Assembly: GCA_025765595.1 (NCBI GenBank)
Contig: JAIVFH010000437.1
Coordinates: 1-20,112, forward strand
Length of the DNA stretch: 20,112 bases
Source: Obelidium mucronatum
Lineage: Eukaryota; Chytridiomycota; Chytridiomycetes; Chytridiales; Chytriomycetaceae
Direction: 5' to 3'
Part shown: positions 7,212 through 17,560 of the stretch, one piece after another
Numbering within the stretch: the first letter of the stretch is position 1
Layout of the letters: each line of letters starts with the position of its first letter
The notes under the pieces: generated by a model
Told to the model about the DNA's origin: nothing
The model's database searches: none
The model's input: the letters and a program-made list of their open reading frames with translations, nothing else
Position numbers and translations under genes: made by a program

Positions 7212-9021
7212 TTATTCTTCCACAGGTGTACTCTCCTTTAACTTTCCATCTCCATGTACTTCCTTCTGGCTCTCCTTTACTTTTCCATCTCCTTCTACTT
7301 CCTTCTGGCTCTCCGTTACTTTCCGATCTCCTTCTGCATTGTCGCTCTCCTTTACTTTTATATCTCCTTCCACTTCCTTCTCACTCCCCTTTACTTTTCC
7401 ATCTCCTTCTGCTTCTTTCTCGTCTCCTTCACTGTCATCAGTGTTGCCAGTTCCACCATCGACAGGCAGCCACCGCCCAACTTCAATATAGTCACTACTA
7501 AACTCAACTGTGGCTGGTTCATAATCAAGCTTTACCCCTTTCAATTCGTCAATTTTTTTCATGTTGTCTGAATACCAATTGTCATTGATGGGATTTCCTA
7601 ATTTTTTTTTTTTTTAATGACAGACGTATTCAGAAAAAAACCTTTCCTTGACTCAAACTCACCATTCAATTCAATACACAGAACATCGTCTTCATTTCTC
7701 TTCTTGATGTTTTCCATTGCCATACTAAACGTCAACAATTTTTCGAATCCAACTTCTGTTATCCCATTATCTACAAATAAAAATTCACACAGCGTTTTCT
7801 GCTTTTAGCGTAGGAGACCACAGTAACAGAAAAAAAATTTTTTACCAAGCAGCGAAATAGTTCCAGTCGGCAACGTCTCAACCCCCTTGAATCGCTCAAT
7901 CAAAAAGTCAACAACCCCATCATCCAACCCACATGAAGTGAAAGAAATCGAAATATCAGTGTCCCAGAACGGAAGACAAGTGGAAAAAATTGCTTGCGCT
8001 CCCGCGTTTCCAAAGGAGCATGTTCCAAAGCTCAAGGACGTGCATAGTGGGGGTTGTGGTTGTGGTTGTGGTTGTGGTTGTGGTTGGGAGGATATTACAA
8101 CAGACTTGCCAAGATTTGTCAGGAATTCAACGCTCAATGGGTTCCCTGAGATTGTGAATTCGGGCATGGTTCCATTTGCAATGAGGCTTGTGATGAGGTT
8201 TGAAAACTCGGTTGAGCCAGTGATGTTGTTTCCTGATTGAACAGTTAAAAAAAAAAGGTGAGTTTTAAACACGAAAAACAAAAAAAAACAAAAAAAAACA
8301 TTCATAAATTACTAACCATTCAAAGTTATCGTCACATCTTTGGGCCCAATAGCTTCAGTAAGTAAATATGCTCCTACATCTCCCAAGTTGCACCGTGTAA
8401 CATCAAGATACGTCAACACTGAATCAGGTTTCTTGAGGGCCTCTGCGAAGCTTTGAAACCCATCCGGCCCACAATCCAAATCTGCGGTTTGTAACAAAAA
8501 AAAAAGATAAAAAATCGTTAGAAAAAAAAACGCAATGGTTTAAAATTATTATACCTGTCATGTCCAAAGTGGTAATTTTACTTCTCGAGTCTTTCAGCGC
8601 GTTTCCTAGAGCAGCTACTCCCTCAGATGTGATTTCATTGTCTAATAAATCATAATTTTTCCGATTTAAAAAAAATAATTATAATTTAGAAACCCAAAAA
8701 AGAGCTGATATAATAATAATATACCAGAAACATTCAAATACGTGATTGGCACCTGCCCATCATCATCATGACTCTTGAGAAGCATGGCGGTGATTGCAAA
8801 CAGCCCGGAATCTCTCATATTCGTTTTCGCCACTGATAGAGTATTGAGATTTGATTTTGTGCAGTTCGAAAGCCCTTGGCAAATTGAAGTAATGGCTTCA
8901 TCGCCAAGCGGGTTTTCCGAAATGTCAAAGTCATCGAGTTTGGGGCAGTTGCGGAGGACGTTGCAGATTTCAGATGCACAGGATGGTCCGATATCGTTGT
9001 CTATTTTTTTCAGATATTAAA

Positions 9022-9070
<49 letters not shown>

Positions 9071-11212
9071 CTCAACTCTTTAAGCTAAATTTGTACAGCA
9101 TGGATGCTTCACCAACTCGTGAAACTGCCTTAAAAATAGATGTGGCACTCATAGTTGAAAGTAAGTTGTTCTCAAGTGTCAATACTTCCAAATACGGTCC
9201 CATTTCAAAGAGCACATCCGGCAAGAGGGAGAAATCTTCGTCTGAAAGACCAGCGTCTAAAAAGGAAATGGGGTAGAAAAAAGTCGTTTTGTAAGACAAA
9301 AAATCGGAAGAAAAGATTCTGTTTTTGAATTACTTAGGATGTTTAGACTGAAGATTTTTGCCTTGGAAGACGATTTTCCACGCTCTCTTAAAGCTGAACA
9401 CAAAGCTCTGAACCAAGGTTGAGCTTGCCTTTTCCCCTTATTTTTTTTTAACGCTTTGGATTTCCCCATCATCTCAAATTGTTTCTCGTCGTCCTTGTCA
9501 GTAGTGCCACCATTTCGATTAAACCAAATCTCCTCCACTGTAGGGTTCTCCTTAACACAACAAATCAAAGCATCCATAAACGATGGACAAGTTGTTTGAA
9601 GCGCAAAGTAAGCCAATCCCGAAAGTTTGGCCAACCAGCTACAAAACTCCGGGGGCACGACTTGATCCTTCATGCTCAATCCTCTATCATCGTTTAAATA
9701 GAGCGAATCAATCGCTGGAGTTCCGTATTCCCAGAGCTCTGCAAACAGTTTGAGAGATGTGGCAGTGCATCTGGGGAATTCGACGTAGGCCGGCTTTTTA
9801 TTTCCTTTCAGGAGCGGCATGGGATCGAATCCGTGGCCCACGAGTACGTATTCTAAAGAAGGGTGGTCACGTATCGCCTTGTGGAGAGCGGGGACTCCTG
9901 TTATATCGTTTTCAGATAGGTTCATGAAGCGGAGGGTGGTGTTTTCGGTTAATCCTTCGGCGAGAAGGTTCCATGTGGTTTTGTCTCGGAGGTTAGCGCC
10001 TGAAAAAAACGAGGGAGTTGTTTTGTGTTTTTTTTCCGATTGTTTTTTCAGTTTGCAAAGATTAACGAATAAACCGTTATTATACCTTTCAGGTTGATTT
10101 GAGTGAAGAAGGAAAAATCCTTCTTGAGTCCTTCAGCAAGAATTATCATGGATGAATGCGAAATGGATGGTGACTCTGAAATAGAAAAATTATACTTTAA
10201 AAATAAATAAATATAATGCGAGGACGCTACAACTTACTTCGAAATGAGAGCGCCAAATTCTTGAGATTATCTCTATACTTTAAAATCCCATCCTCTGCCC
10301 CTTTCCCACCAAACACTTGTCTCAAATCATTACTTGTCAAGAACTCCAAGTCAAAGTCGACACTATCAAACGCTTGATCCGGGTTATATCTGAAAAACGA
10401 TGCTTCCGCCGCACATTGCCGGGCTGCAGCCGCCATCTTCAAGGGAGAGAACGTTTGCAACGCCTTGATTAAATCAGGGATCGACCAAGACACTTCAGAA
10501 ACATCGAGCTGGATTCCTTGTAATTGCATAACGGATGATAGAGTGGTGAAGGCAGAGAGCTTGTGGGCGCCCTCTTTTCCTGGGCGCACCTTGGGGCAAT
10601 CGTTGGAGCTTTTGAATTTGAAAACTGAATCGATTGCCTTCACGTTCTGTGCGGCATCGTTTATGAATACTAAAAAAATACTGTATCAGTGTATTATACA
10701 TCAAATGAAAACGAGGGGTTAAAAAAAAAAGCACCTGGTTGAGGCACGCAGATACTCTTGTGTCCAGCCATAACAGCCGTTTCCCACTCCAACAAGACAT
10801 TGTCTGGGCTAGAGTGCGAACGCTTCATTCCCTCCATTGCTCCAGCCGAAACAAGCAGCAACACACATCGTGAGTTCTTGAGCCCTTGAACAAAACCGTC
10901 GCGCCAGTCCTTAAACACAAAACATTAAAAAAAAATCACTATACTAGCTAAAAAGGACAAAATAATTAGTTCCCGTTACCTGTCCCTTCTTCAGACACTC
11001 CTTATCCCAATAAACGCGAACTTGTCGTGAATGCCCGTATTCATCAATGATTCGCTGGTCTTTAAGTCGAAAGTAAAGCTCCATGGCGGTTCTTGCCTCT
11101 GTCGCTACTCTATATGATATGAAAAAGTCATAGGTTTCGGCGCCTTGGAACCATTCACCACAAGCATCGAGAAATGCGGATTTATCGTCAGGAAGACCCG
11201 CAGAAATGACTG

Positions 11213-11243
<31 letters not shown>

Positions 11244-12269
11244 TTTTGGTGGTTCAACCGAGGGAACTGGTAGTTCTTTAATGGTTGCTGGGAATGATCC
11301 TGGAATGACGGGTTGAACGGCACCAGTCTCAGCAGTTGCCGCTGTCGAAGCACTGAACATCATTGAGCCACGTCGAATCTTTTGGAACAAGTTGGCCGCC
11401 ACAGAGAGAGTTGATTCACTGGAAGATCTGGGAACAGGTGTACCAACGGTCGATTCGCTTTCGAGAACGACAACAGAGGGAACCTGTTGATTTGCCGCTG
11501 GTGCAGGAGTTGAAGCAGCAGAAACTTGAGACTGCAAAGAAGCAACTAGTTCCTGCGCGTCGCTCAACTCCTTTGTCAGAATTCGGAGCTTCTCCTCTTT
11601 GGTTTCCAACACGGCTTCCAAGTCGCGAATATGCACGCGGGCTTCCATTAGAGACAAAAATTCTTCGGCATGTAAAGTAGAGTGTTGTTCAGCCATGGCT
11701 GAGAGAATCGTCTCTGCGTGTTTCAAGGTGACCATGTACTTTGGCACCGATCCTTGGGCACTCGTCAAGGTGGAATCCGCATCAAGAATTTCAGGGGTGT
11801 TCGCTGATGTTTGTTCTTGGTCCAGGAACTTGGCACATCGTTCAGCCTCAGCTGTTTGGAAAGTTTTCTGGCGTGAGAGTGCCATCGCAAGAACCTTCAA
11901 GTCCTCACGCAAGAGAGCCTAGTGGAGGGGAGGAAAGGGGTACGTTGGTGGCCCATCAGCAAGGCATCCATGTATCGAAAAAGAAAAGGGGCGTACTAGA
12001 TCTGTTGCAAGTGACTTTGTGGCAAGTTCGTGGCTCCACTGATTGACTTGAGTGTGGGGCTTATTGGCAGTAATGGCAAGTGTGGCTGATGTTTGGTCTG
12101 CATTCTTGTCAACCCAGTGCTCTGGGTTACCAACGCCATCTTGATGTTGTGGCATTGTGCCAGCCCACTTTATTGGAGCAGCAATCTCATCAGAAACAGT
12201 AGGCGGCGAACCTAAGGGAAGAACATATAAGAAGCGTGGAGACATGGGAAATCGTTGCTTCTCACTCAT
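7212..12269 (-). CDS. TIR-domain, leucine-rich-repeat protein with N-terminal coiled coil (13 exons)
   Basis: Exons: 12269-11997, 11918-10980, 10909-10735, 10669-10238, 10175-10086, 9999-9334, 9256-9077, 9000-8725, 8641-8555, 8481-8317, 8232-7846, 7770-7663, 7597-7212. They total 4164 nt, in frame, for 1387 residues. Residues 1-90 are unrecognised. Helical coiled-coil segments span about 92-225, followed by a Ser/Ala/Pro linker. A TIR domain spans about 354-530: YDFFISYR, the BB-loop-like WDKECLKKGQDW, and DNVLLEWE, whose E445 sits where NAD-cleaving TIRs carry the catalytic Glu. About 610-1250 are leucine-rich repeats of the ribonuclease-inhibitor/NLRC type (LxxLNLSENDI, LSLKNNDIG, LNVSDNEIT), with a Gln-Pro insertion in one repeat. 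The tail (about 1290-1387) is an acidic Lys/Glu repeat. No NACHT or NB-ARC segment is visible. A sensor or signalling role is inferred; NADase activity is possible but unproven. Confidence 0.8.
7215..7440 (-). repeat. Tandem repeat coding for the acidic Lys/Glu tail
   Basis: About five imperfect copies of a roughly 39-45-nt unit encode KEVEGDGKVKESQ-like peptides at the C terminus of the TIR-LRR protein. The copies differ by substitutions and small length changes. Confidence 0.8.
8046..8089. repeat. Gln-Pro coding microsatellite inside a leucine-rich-repeat exon
   Basis: Repeats of GGTTGT on + encode (Gln-Pro)n on the minus strand within exon 11 of the TIR-LRR gene. It is likely a flexible insertion that varies between strains. 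Confidence 0.75.
9023..9068. repeat. 46-nt poly(A)/poly(T) tract filling most of an intron
   Basis: An uninterrupted run of 46 A (+) lies inside the 76-nt intron 9076-9001 of the TIR-LRR gene. On the coding strand it is 46 T close to the 5' splice site. Confidence 0.9.
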
Positions 12270-12323
12270 ATGGTGTTCGAAAAGTGGCGGGTTTCCAAGG
12301 TAAAAAAAATTCTTCTCTTTAAT

Positions 12324-14919
12324 TCAGAGTGGGATCTGTTGCAAAAAACCCTCCTGTGTTCCAACAACAATATAACTCAAATCTTTGGGGAATCGAACAC
12401 ACATTATCCCTAGATTCAAACAGCGAATCTGTCGAACTCTGCTTCCATCCTTTGAGTTGAATATAATCACGTTATTGTCGAAAGATCCTGTCGCAAAGTA
12501 CTCTCCATTCGGACTGAAAGCGGCTGTACATGCCCATGAAGGTGCAATGCTGATTTTGTATAATTCGTTGGCGCTGTTGATGTCAAACATTCGAATAGAA
12601 CAGTCACGCGCTACGGTGAGAAGATAGTTTGGACGAGCCATGGCAATGTCGAGGATATAGTCTCGGTGGTCTTCTATGGTTCGTTTTGGAGAGAATGATC
12701 GAGAATTGGCGACAAACTTAATATCCCAAATGTATATCTAGAACAAAAAAAAAACGGGGAGGATAGGCAAGAACTTAAGTCTGACTGATGCATCAACGTG
12801 AATAAAAACGCTTTTTTCCTTACTTTGTTATCCAAGCCTGCACTAACAATGAATCGACCATCTGGCGAGAACCTTACCAGTTTTACCCAACGAGTGTGTT
12901 TTTTGATATTGGCGACACAGTGACCAGTGTTGAAGTCCCATAATCTGACAGAATTATCTGTAGATCCTGAAACAATGTATCGCTTGTCTGATACTTTGTT
13001 TTAAAATCGATATGTTCAAAAAACCCTACATTTCCTACCCAGCGTCACATCACAGCTTGTAACACTATCAGTATGTCCAGTCAAAGTTTTTTCGCATGAT
13101 GCAGATTGAGAATTCCAGATTTTAACGGTCCTATCGAAACTACAACTGACAATATGGGTGTCATCTTTTGTAAAGTGCACGTCTGTGACAATTGATTTAT
13201 GCCCCACGTATTGGGACAAACAAATATGGTTATTTGCAGCACGCAAGTCGTGAATTCGAATCATGCTGTCATATCCACCACTCAACCACAAGTTACTATC
13301 AAATGCGGAATATTGAGCCGACTTGACCCCATCTTTATGAGCAGCCACAAAGTTGGGAAAAATGTGTATATCCACGGACACAAAAAGCTCATGAGCAAGC
13401 TCGAATTTTTTGTGCAGTGTTTTGAGTTTGCCCCTTGGATTTTTGTTGTTCATGCGTCCAATGTCAATCACTTGTCTCATGCAGTTACGGAGCATAGACA
13501 TATCCCTCAACTCTTGGAGCGTGGTGGTTTTTATTTCTCGGTTCAGGAGGTCCCATACTGTTTTGACAGAGTTTGATACAAATTCGCAAGACAAGTCGTG
13601 GGCGATTGCGTTGAACTTTTGATAGACTTCTTTCTACACATGTGGAAAAGTTACAAAGTGAATATTCTCCGTATCTGCAATTGAGTGTTTGTATTTGTCA
13701 AGCCTTACCATTCCCAACATTTCGGCAAACGACATGACAAGAATCACATTGGAAGCACAAACCAGAAGGTAATCCAAAGACTTATTGACGGCATGGTAGC
13801 AAAGGTTGACATCTCTTTGCATGCTCAGCTTCATATCGCTTTCATTCGGTCCATCTTGAAGCAGTCCCCGACGCGGTGGAGTTGCAGAACTGAATTCGAA
13901 TCCTTTTGATGGAGGTTGACTGGAAGGCATGTTGCTTATTTTGTCTATTCCTGGGGTTCCTACACTTTTGGGACTTTTGGAATTGGATTGCTCTGTCTGT
14001 TCAGGCTCGCTTCCTGGAGAAGAAGATCGAGAACTATGTGGACTATCTGGGTTCGGCTGGAATTCGGTATTTTGCCGTGTGGCGGTGGCCGTATCTGTGC
14101 CTCCTGCTCCAGCCAGGGCATCATTCCGTTTCACAATCAATCCGTCGGCTTCTCTTTTTTGTCTGAGATCATCATAAGAGCCGGCAAATTCATCATCCAT
14201 ATCCTTTGCATGTGGATCATCCAGTGTACGATCATGCTTCCATACTTCTTCTTTTTTGATTTCATCGTCTTGGTCTTCTTTTTCTTCTTGTTTTGTAGTC
14301 ATTGTGGCTAGACCTTGGCCAATGCGTGGCGTCATTTCCTGATTTTTTTGTAAGCCAACCGTCACTTGTTGAGAAAAAAAGATACCTCAATATTCATGTA
14401 TGATTTCTTTAGCTGACGCCGTGTGAGACCAAAAAGGGTTTCGAATGTTTTGAGAATTCGCTCGCATTCAGCCCGTTCTCCTGATTCGGTTAGGGAAATA
14501 TCTCGAGGAACGCGCCTCAATTCGCCCTCTGTGTCCCCTGGGGAATCAAAATCAAGGGCGGCACCACCAACAGCTGCATTAGAAACATCCCATCCATAAA
14601 ACCAGTCACACAGCTGGTGGTAAGCTGGGCGAACCAAGAATAAGAAAACGTGGTTGAAACGTAAAAGAGCGTTCACAAATTACCTGATCGGTAGTCGGCA
14701 CTCTCCATATCTCCACGTGTATGGAAATATTTCATGGCAGCTTTGAGGTTCTTGTTTTCCCTCGGTTTGAAGGTTTTATAAAAGTGCTTGAGGAGTTTGA
14801 CATCCAGCTTGTCGGCCATCTGCTCCAGCTCAATCAACCTAGTTTGTTTCCACAGGTTTTGAAGTTAGCAATCGATCTCAATCCTTATTGGTTGGTGTTC
14901 ACGTTTTGAGGCTCTCCAT
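12324..14919 (-). CDS. WD40-repeat protein with a long acidic/Ser-rich middle region (7 exons)
   Basis: Exons: 14919-14903, 14838-14684, 14624-14386, 14338-13709, 13633-13039, 12993-12824, 12737-12324. They total 2220 nt, in frame, for 739 residues. All junctions are GT-AG and phase-consistent; the first intron carries a CTAAC branch motif before TAG. The N terminus (starting MESLKT) is helical, with YHQLCDWFYGWDVS. About 125-250 are charged and Ser/Pro-rich, hence probably disordered. A helical block follows (about 350-440). Seven WD40 blades fill 440-739, marked by strand ends MIRIHDL, VKIWNS, VRLWDF, IYIWDI, IRMFDI and VIIFNS, with a weak last blade. It should be a protein-interaction scaffold; I cannot assign an orthologue. 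The 17-nt first exon is the least certain part. The stop is 54 bp upstream of the TIR-LRR start codon. Confidence 0.75.
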
Positions 14920-15568
14920 GTTTTTGTGGTGTGTTTGTCTACAAGAAATCCCGAAGAATATTGATCAACCTTAGCGTACCTTAACCATAAGTGTGACGCA
15001 ATGATCGCATTTACTGATACTTAAAGCGCTAACGTGCCAAATTAAAGACCAGTGCTCTATTCAACCCGAGCCCTAAGCGAGCAAGACTCCAATACTATTC
15101 CCAAAAGACAATGCACGGAGGACAGCTGAAATCGCGCCTGTGAAGAATCCGCACTTTGAGTCCATAGTTTATTCTGGTTTTACTTTTGGGCAAGCGTCAA
15201 GGCTTAGATTTTTTGTTTGTCCCAACCTGTATGTTCAGTCGCCCCTCGACCATCACCATCGCAACCAACCATCGCATCGCCCGTCGCATCAGCAATCGAA
15301 ACGCAGAGACGCATCGAGTTGGGAGCATTTGTTGGGAGTGCGTTCGGCGGACCATCGGGGAGGCTGGCTGGTCTGGGATGTCAGGGGCATCTCATTCAAC
15401 TGAAGGAAGCTATCTCAGGACATACGGATCGAATCGCATGGAAAGGATGTCTTCTGCTTTGCTGCCAAATACAATGGACCCCATTGCATCTGAGACCTCG
15501 AATCATCCATCCATCCATCTGTCTACCAAACAACACGGACTAACAAAGCATTCAAACAGACTTGAAAG
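14920..15568. other. Divergent intergenic region: WD40 gene / RPL13
   Basis: About 650 bp separates the WD40 gene (-) and RPL13 (+) and must contain both promoters. A (CATC)4 microsatellite lies at 15504-15519. Open frames of 87-128 codons around 15140-15572 overlap in three frames without a codon bias favouring any, so they are probably not genes. The stretch may include a 5' UTR exon of RPL13, but I cannot place its splice sites. Confidence 0.55.
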
Positions 15569-16367
15569 ATGAAGCACAACAACGTCTTGCCCAACCAGCA
15601 CTTCCGTAAGGGATGGCAAACCCGTGTCAAGACCTGGTTCAACCAACCAGGTGCCAAGAAGACCAGAAGAGTAAACAGAATCAAGAAGGCTGCTGCCATT
15701 GCTCCACGCCCAATTGACGGTCTCCTCCGCCCAGCTATCCGTGCTCCAACTGTCAGATACAACTTGAAGCTCCGTGCTGGACGTGGTTTCTCCCTCGATG
15801 AGCTCAAGGTGTGTTTTTGATAGTGGTCATTTCGTTCTTCAGTTGTGTGGAATTGGGATATTTTGTGGTATGGTTGATTGTCTGGAAAAGAAAAGGTGGT
15901 GGCGTTGTCATCGGTGTGGCGTAATCTGGATGAGAGTGATGTTTTAAACCTCAGAGTAATTGACGATATTACTTTAGGCTGCTGGAATCAACCGCAAGGA
16001 AGCTTTGACCATCGGTATCTCTGTCGACCACCGCAGAAAGAACCGCTCTGAGGAAGGTCTCCAGGCCAACGTTGCCCGTCTTTCCGAGTACAAGAGCAAG
16101 CTCGTCTTGTTCCCACGCAAGGCCAACAAGCCAAAGAAGGGTGATGCTTCCAAGGAAGCCGTTGCTGCCGCTACCCAAGTTTCTCTTGGAGCTGTCTTGC
16201 CAGTTGTCCAACCAGAACAGACCGACCTCAAGAGAAAGATTGAGGGTGCCCAATCTGCTAACGCTTACTACACTCTTCGTATTGCCCGCTCTGACAAGAA
16301 GTTGAAGGGAGTCCGTGAGGCTCGCGCCAAGGCTGCCGCTGAGGAGGAGAAGGCCAAGAACAAGTAA
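15569..16367 (+). CDS. RPL13: 60S ribosomal protein L13 (eL13), two exons
   Basis: Exons 15569-15808 and 15978-16367 are joined in phase 0 across a 169-nt intron and give 209 residues, the normal length for eL13. The protein starts [19 protein letters not shown] and has the conserved [32 protein letters not shown] (splice site here), [34 protein letters not shown] and [15 protein letters not shown] blocks, then a basic helical tail ending AKNK. It is a structural protein of the large cytosolic ribosomal subunit. Codons are strongly biased to those ending in C or G (AAG, AAC, CGC), as in highly expressed genes. An AATAAA follows 40 nt after the stop. The intron is two to four times longer than others in the window. 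The [11 protein letters not shown] block and the C-terminal [10 protein letters not shown] are fungus-like; the NRSEEGL block also occurs in other groups. Confidence 0.97.
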
Positions 16368-16407
16368 ATCTGTTAATCACATCCCCACTCCTATTTTCGC
16401 TTTGGTC

Positions 16408-16413
16408 AATAAA
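16408..16413 (+). terminator. Poly(A) signal of RPL13
   Basis: AATAAA lies 40 nt after the RPL13 stop codon and before the next same-strand gene (start 16478). Confidence 0.6.
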
Positions 16414-16477
16414 GCAGTCGTGTCGTCTTTTGTCCCTTAGCATATTCTCTATTCTTTTTTTTTTTGTATTTAAACAA

Positions 16478-17560
16478 ATGGGCCAAGGTGTATCGACTGA
16501 AGCACATCTGCCAGTTAAAGAAGTATACAAGTACTGCGCGAAAGGATTCACTGTGGCTGAAGTAGAGTTTGCATTTAGGAGGTTTGTTGTTACGTTTAAC
16601 GTAAGCGAACATCATCGCGATCACAACTTGACTCGATTCCATGTCAGATATCGCGCATTAAAGGCGCCAATTCTCAGTGATGATTATCTTGCAAACGCGC
16701 CTCCTTTAGGTCTTCCCCAGCCAATAAAGGGAGGAGCACCCGCTGGAACTGAAAAGGACAAAAAGGGAAAGCTACCTGCACAAACAAACGGCAAAGTATA
16801 CGTTGACCCGAAATCTGAAACTCCTCTTTTCCAAGAACAACTAAAAACTGACTGGCTGTTGAATAGAGTAATGACTTTATTTGAGTCCTTTCATATATTT
16901 TGACAGTTCCCCATTTGATTAGGTTTATTATACATTGTTTCCTGGCGCAGGAAAAGAAATATCCTTCGATGAGTACATGGGAAAGTTGGCAGAGTGGAAG
17001 GCTTATACGATGGAAGACCGAATTCGATGTTTGTTCTCTTTGTCTCTGTCTCAGGCTCTTTTCCCTTTAAAACGAATAGAATATCAATACCCTACCACTT
17101 AGTCATCTTCAAGATATTGGATTATGATAACGACGGAATAATCACGACTCCAGACCTCTCCATCTTTGTCAGCCAAATATCTCACCACAAATATTCTGTT
17201 GGAGATCGAGTCAGAGTGCGAGCAGATGGACGACTTGCCACCGTTCGCCATATCGGTGAAACTAAATTTGCACCTGGAATCTGGGCCGGTCTTGAACTTG
17301 ATCAGCCTGTTGGAAAACATAATGGAACAGTTCAAGGAGTGAAATACTTCAGCTGCGACAACAATAAGGGAGTTTTCGTGGCGTATTCCAATATTGAGTT
17401 CCTTGAGCATTATAAAATGGCTGAAGATATCTGTGATCAGATATCTGGGTTCTTGGGAAGCAGCGACAAGGGCTTGTTGAAGTATGAAAAGTTTCGCGAT
17501 GCAATGTTGGGGGATTCTTGTTATCGAAGCGAGTTGGATCAAGTGCAAATCGGATTGTAA
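16478..17560 (+). CDS. EF-hand (calcineurin-B-like) protein carrying a CAP-Gly domain, four exons
   Basis: Exons 16478-16581, 16648-16867, 16923-17028 and 17103-17560 (introns of 66, 55 and 74 nt; phases 2, 0, 1) total 888 nt for 295 residues. The start MGQGVSTEAHLP is a plausible N-myristoylation site (Gly2). Helical segments FTVAEVEFAFRRYRAL and ISFDEYMGKLAEW lead to a canonical calcium-binding loop at 150-161 (DYDNDGIITTPD, with Asp instead of the usual final Glu). A CAP-Gly domain follows at about 174-244: VGDRVRV, FAPGIWAGLELD, GKHNGTVQG and YF-C plus GVFVAY. After it come helices (ICDQISGFLGSSDKGLLKYEKFRDAML) that resemble a degenerate last EF-hand. CAP-Gly domains bind tubulin or EB-type C-terminal tails, so calcium-dependent microtubule or membrane linking is a reasonable inference. 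The join lies within one exon. Confidence 0.82.

Noticed and set aside
7226..7571. + strand frames rich in Leu/Phe/Ser (91 and 105 codons) resembling membrane proteins
   Set aside because: These are antisense readings of the Lys/Glu tandem repeat of the TIR-LRR tail; their repetitive hydrophobicity is an artefact.
15140..15572. Three overlapping + frames (87-128 codons) upstream of RPL13
   Set aside because: They lie in different frames over the same bases, have no coding bias or recognisable domain, and fall where the promoter and 5' UTR of RPL13 are expected.
15809..15977. Possible snoRNA in the long RPL13 intron
   Set aside because: There is a near C-box (GTGATGT), but no matching D box, terminal stem or H/ACA arrangement.
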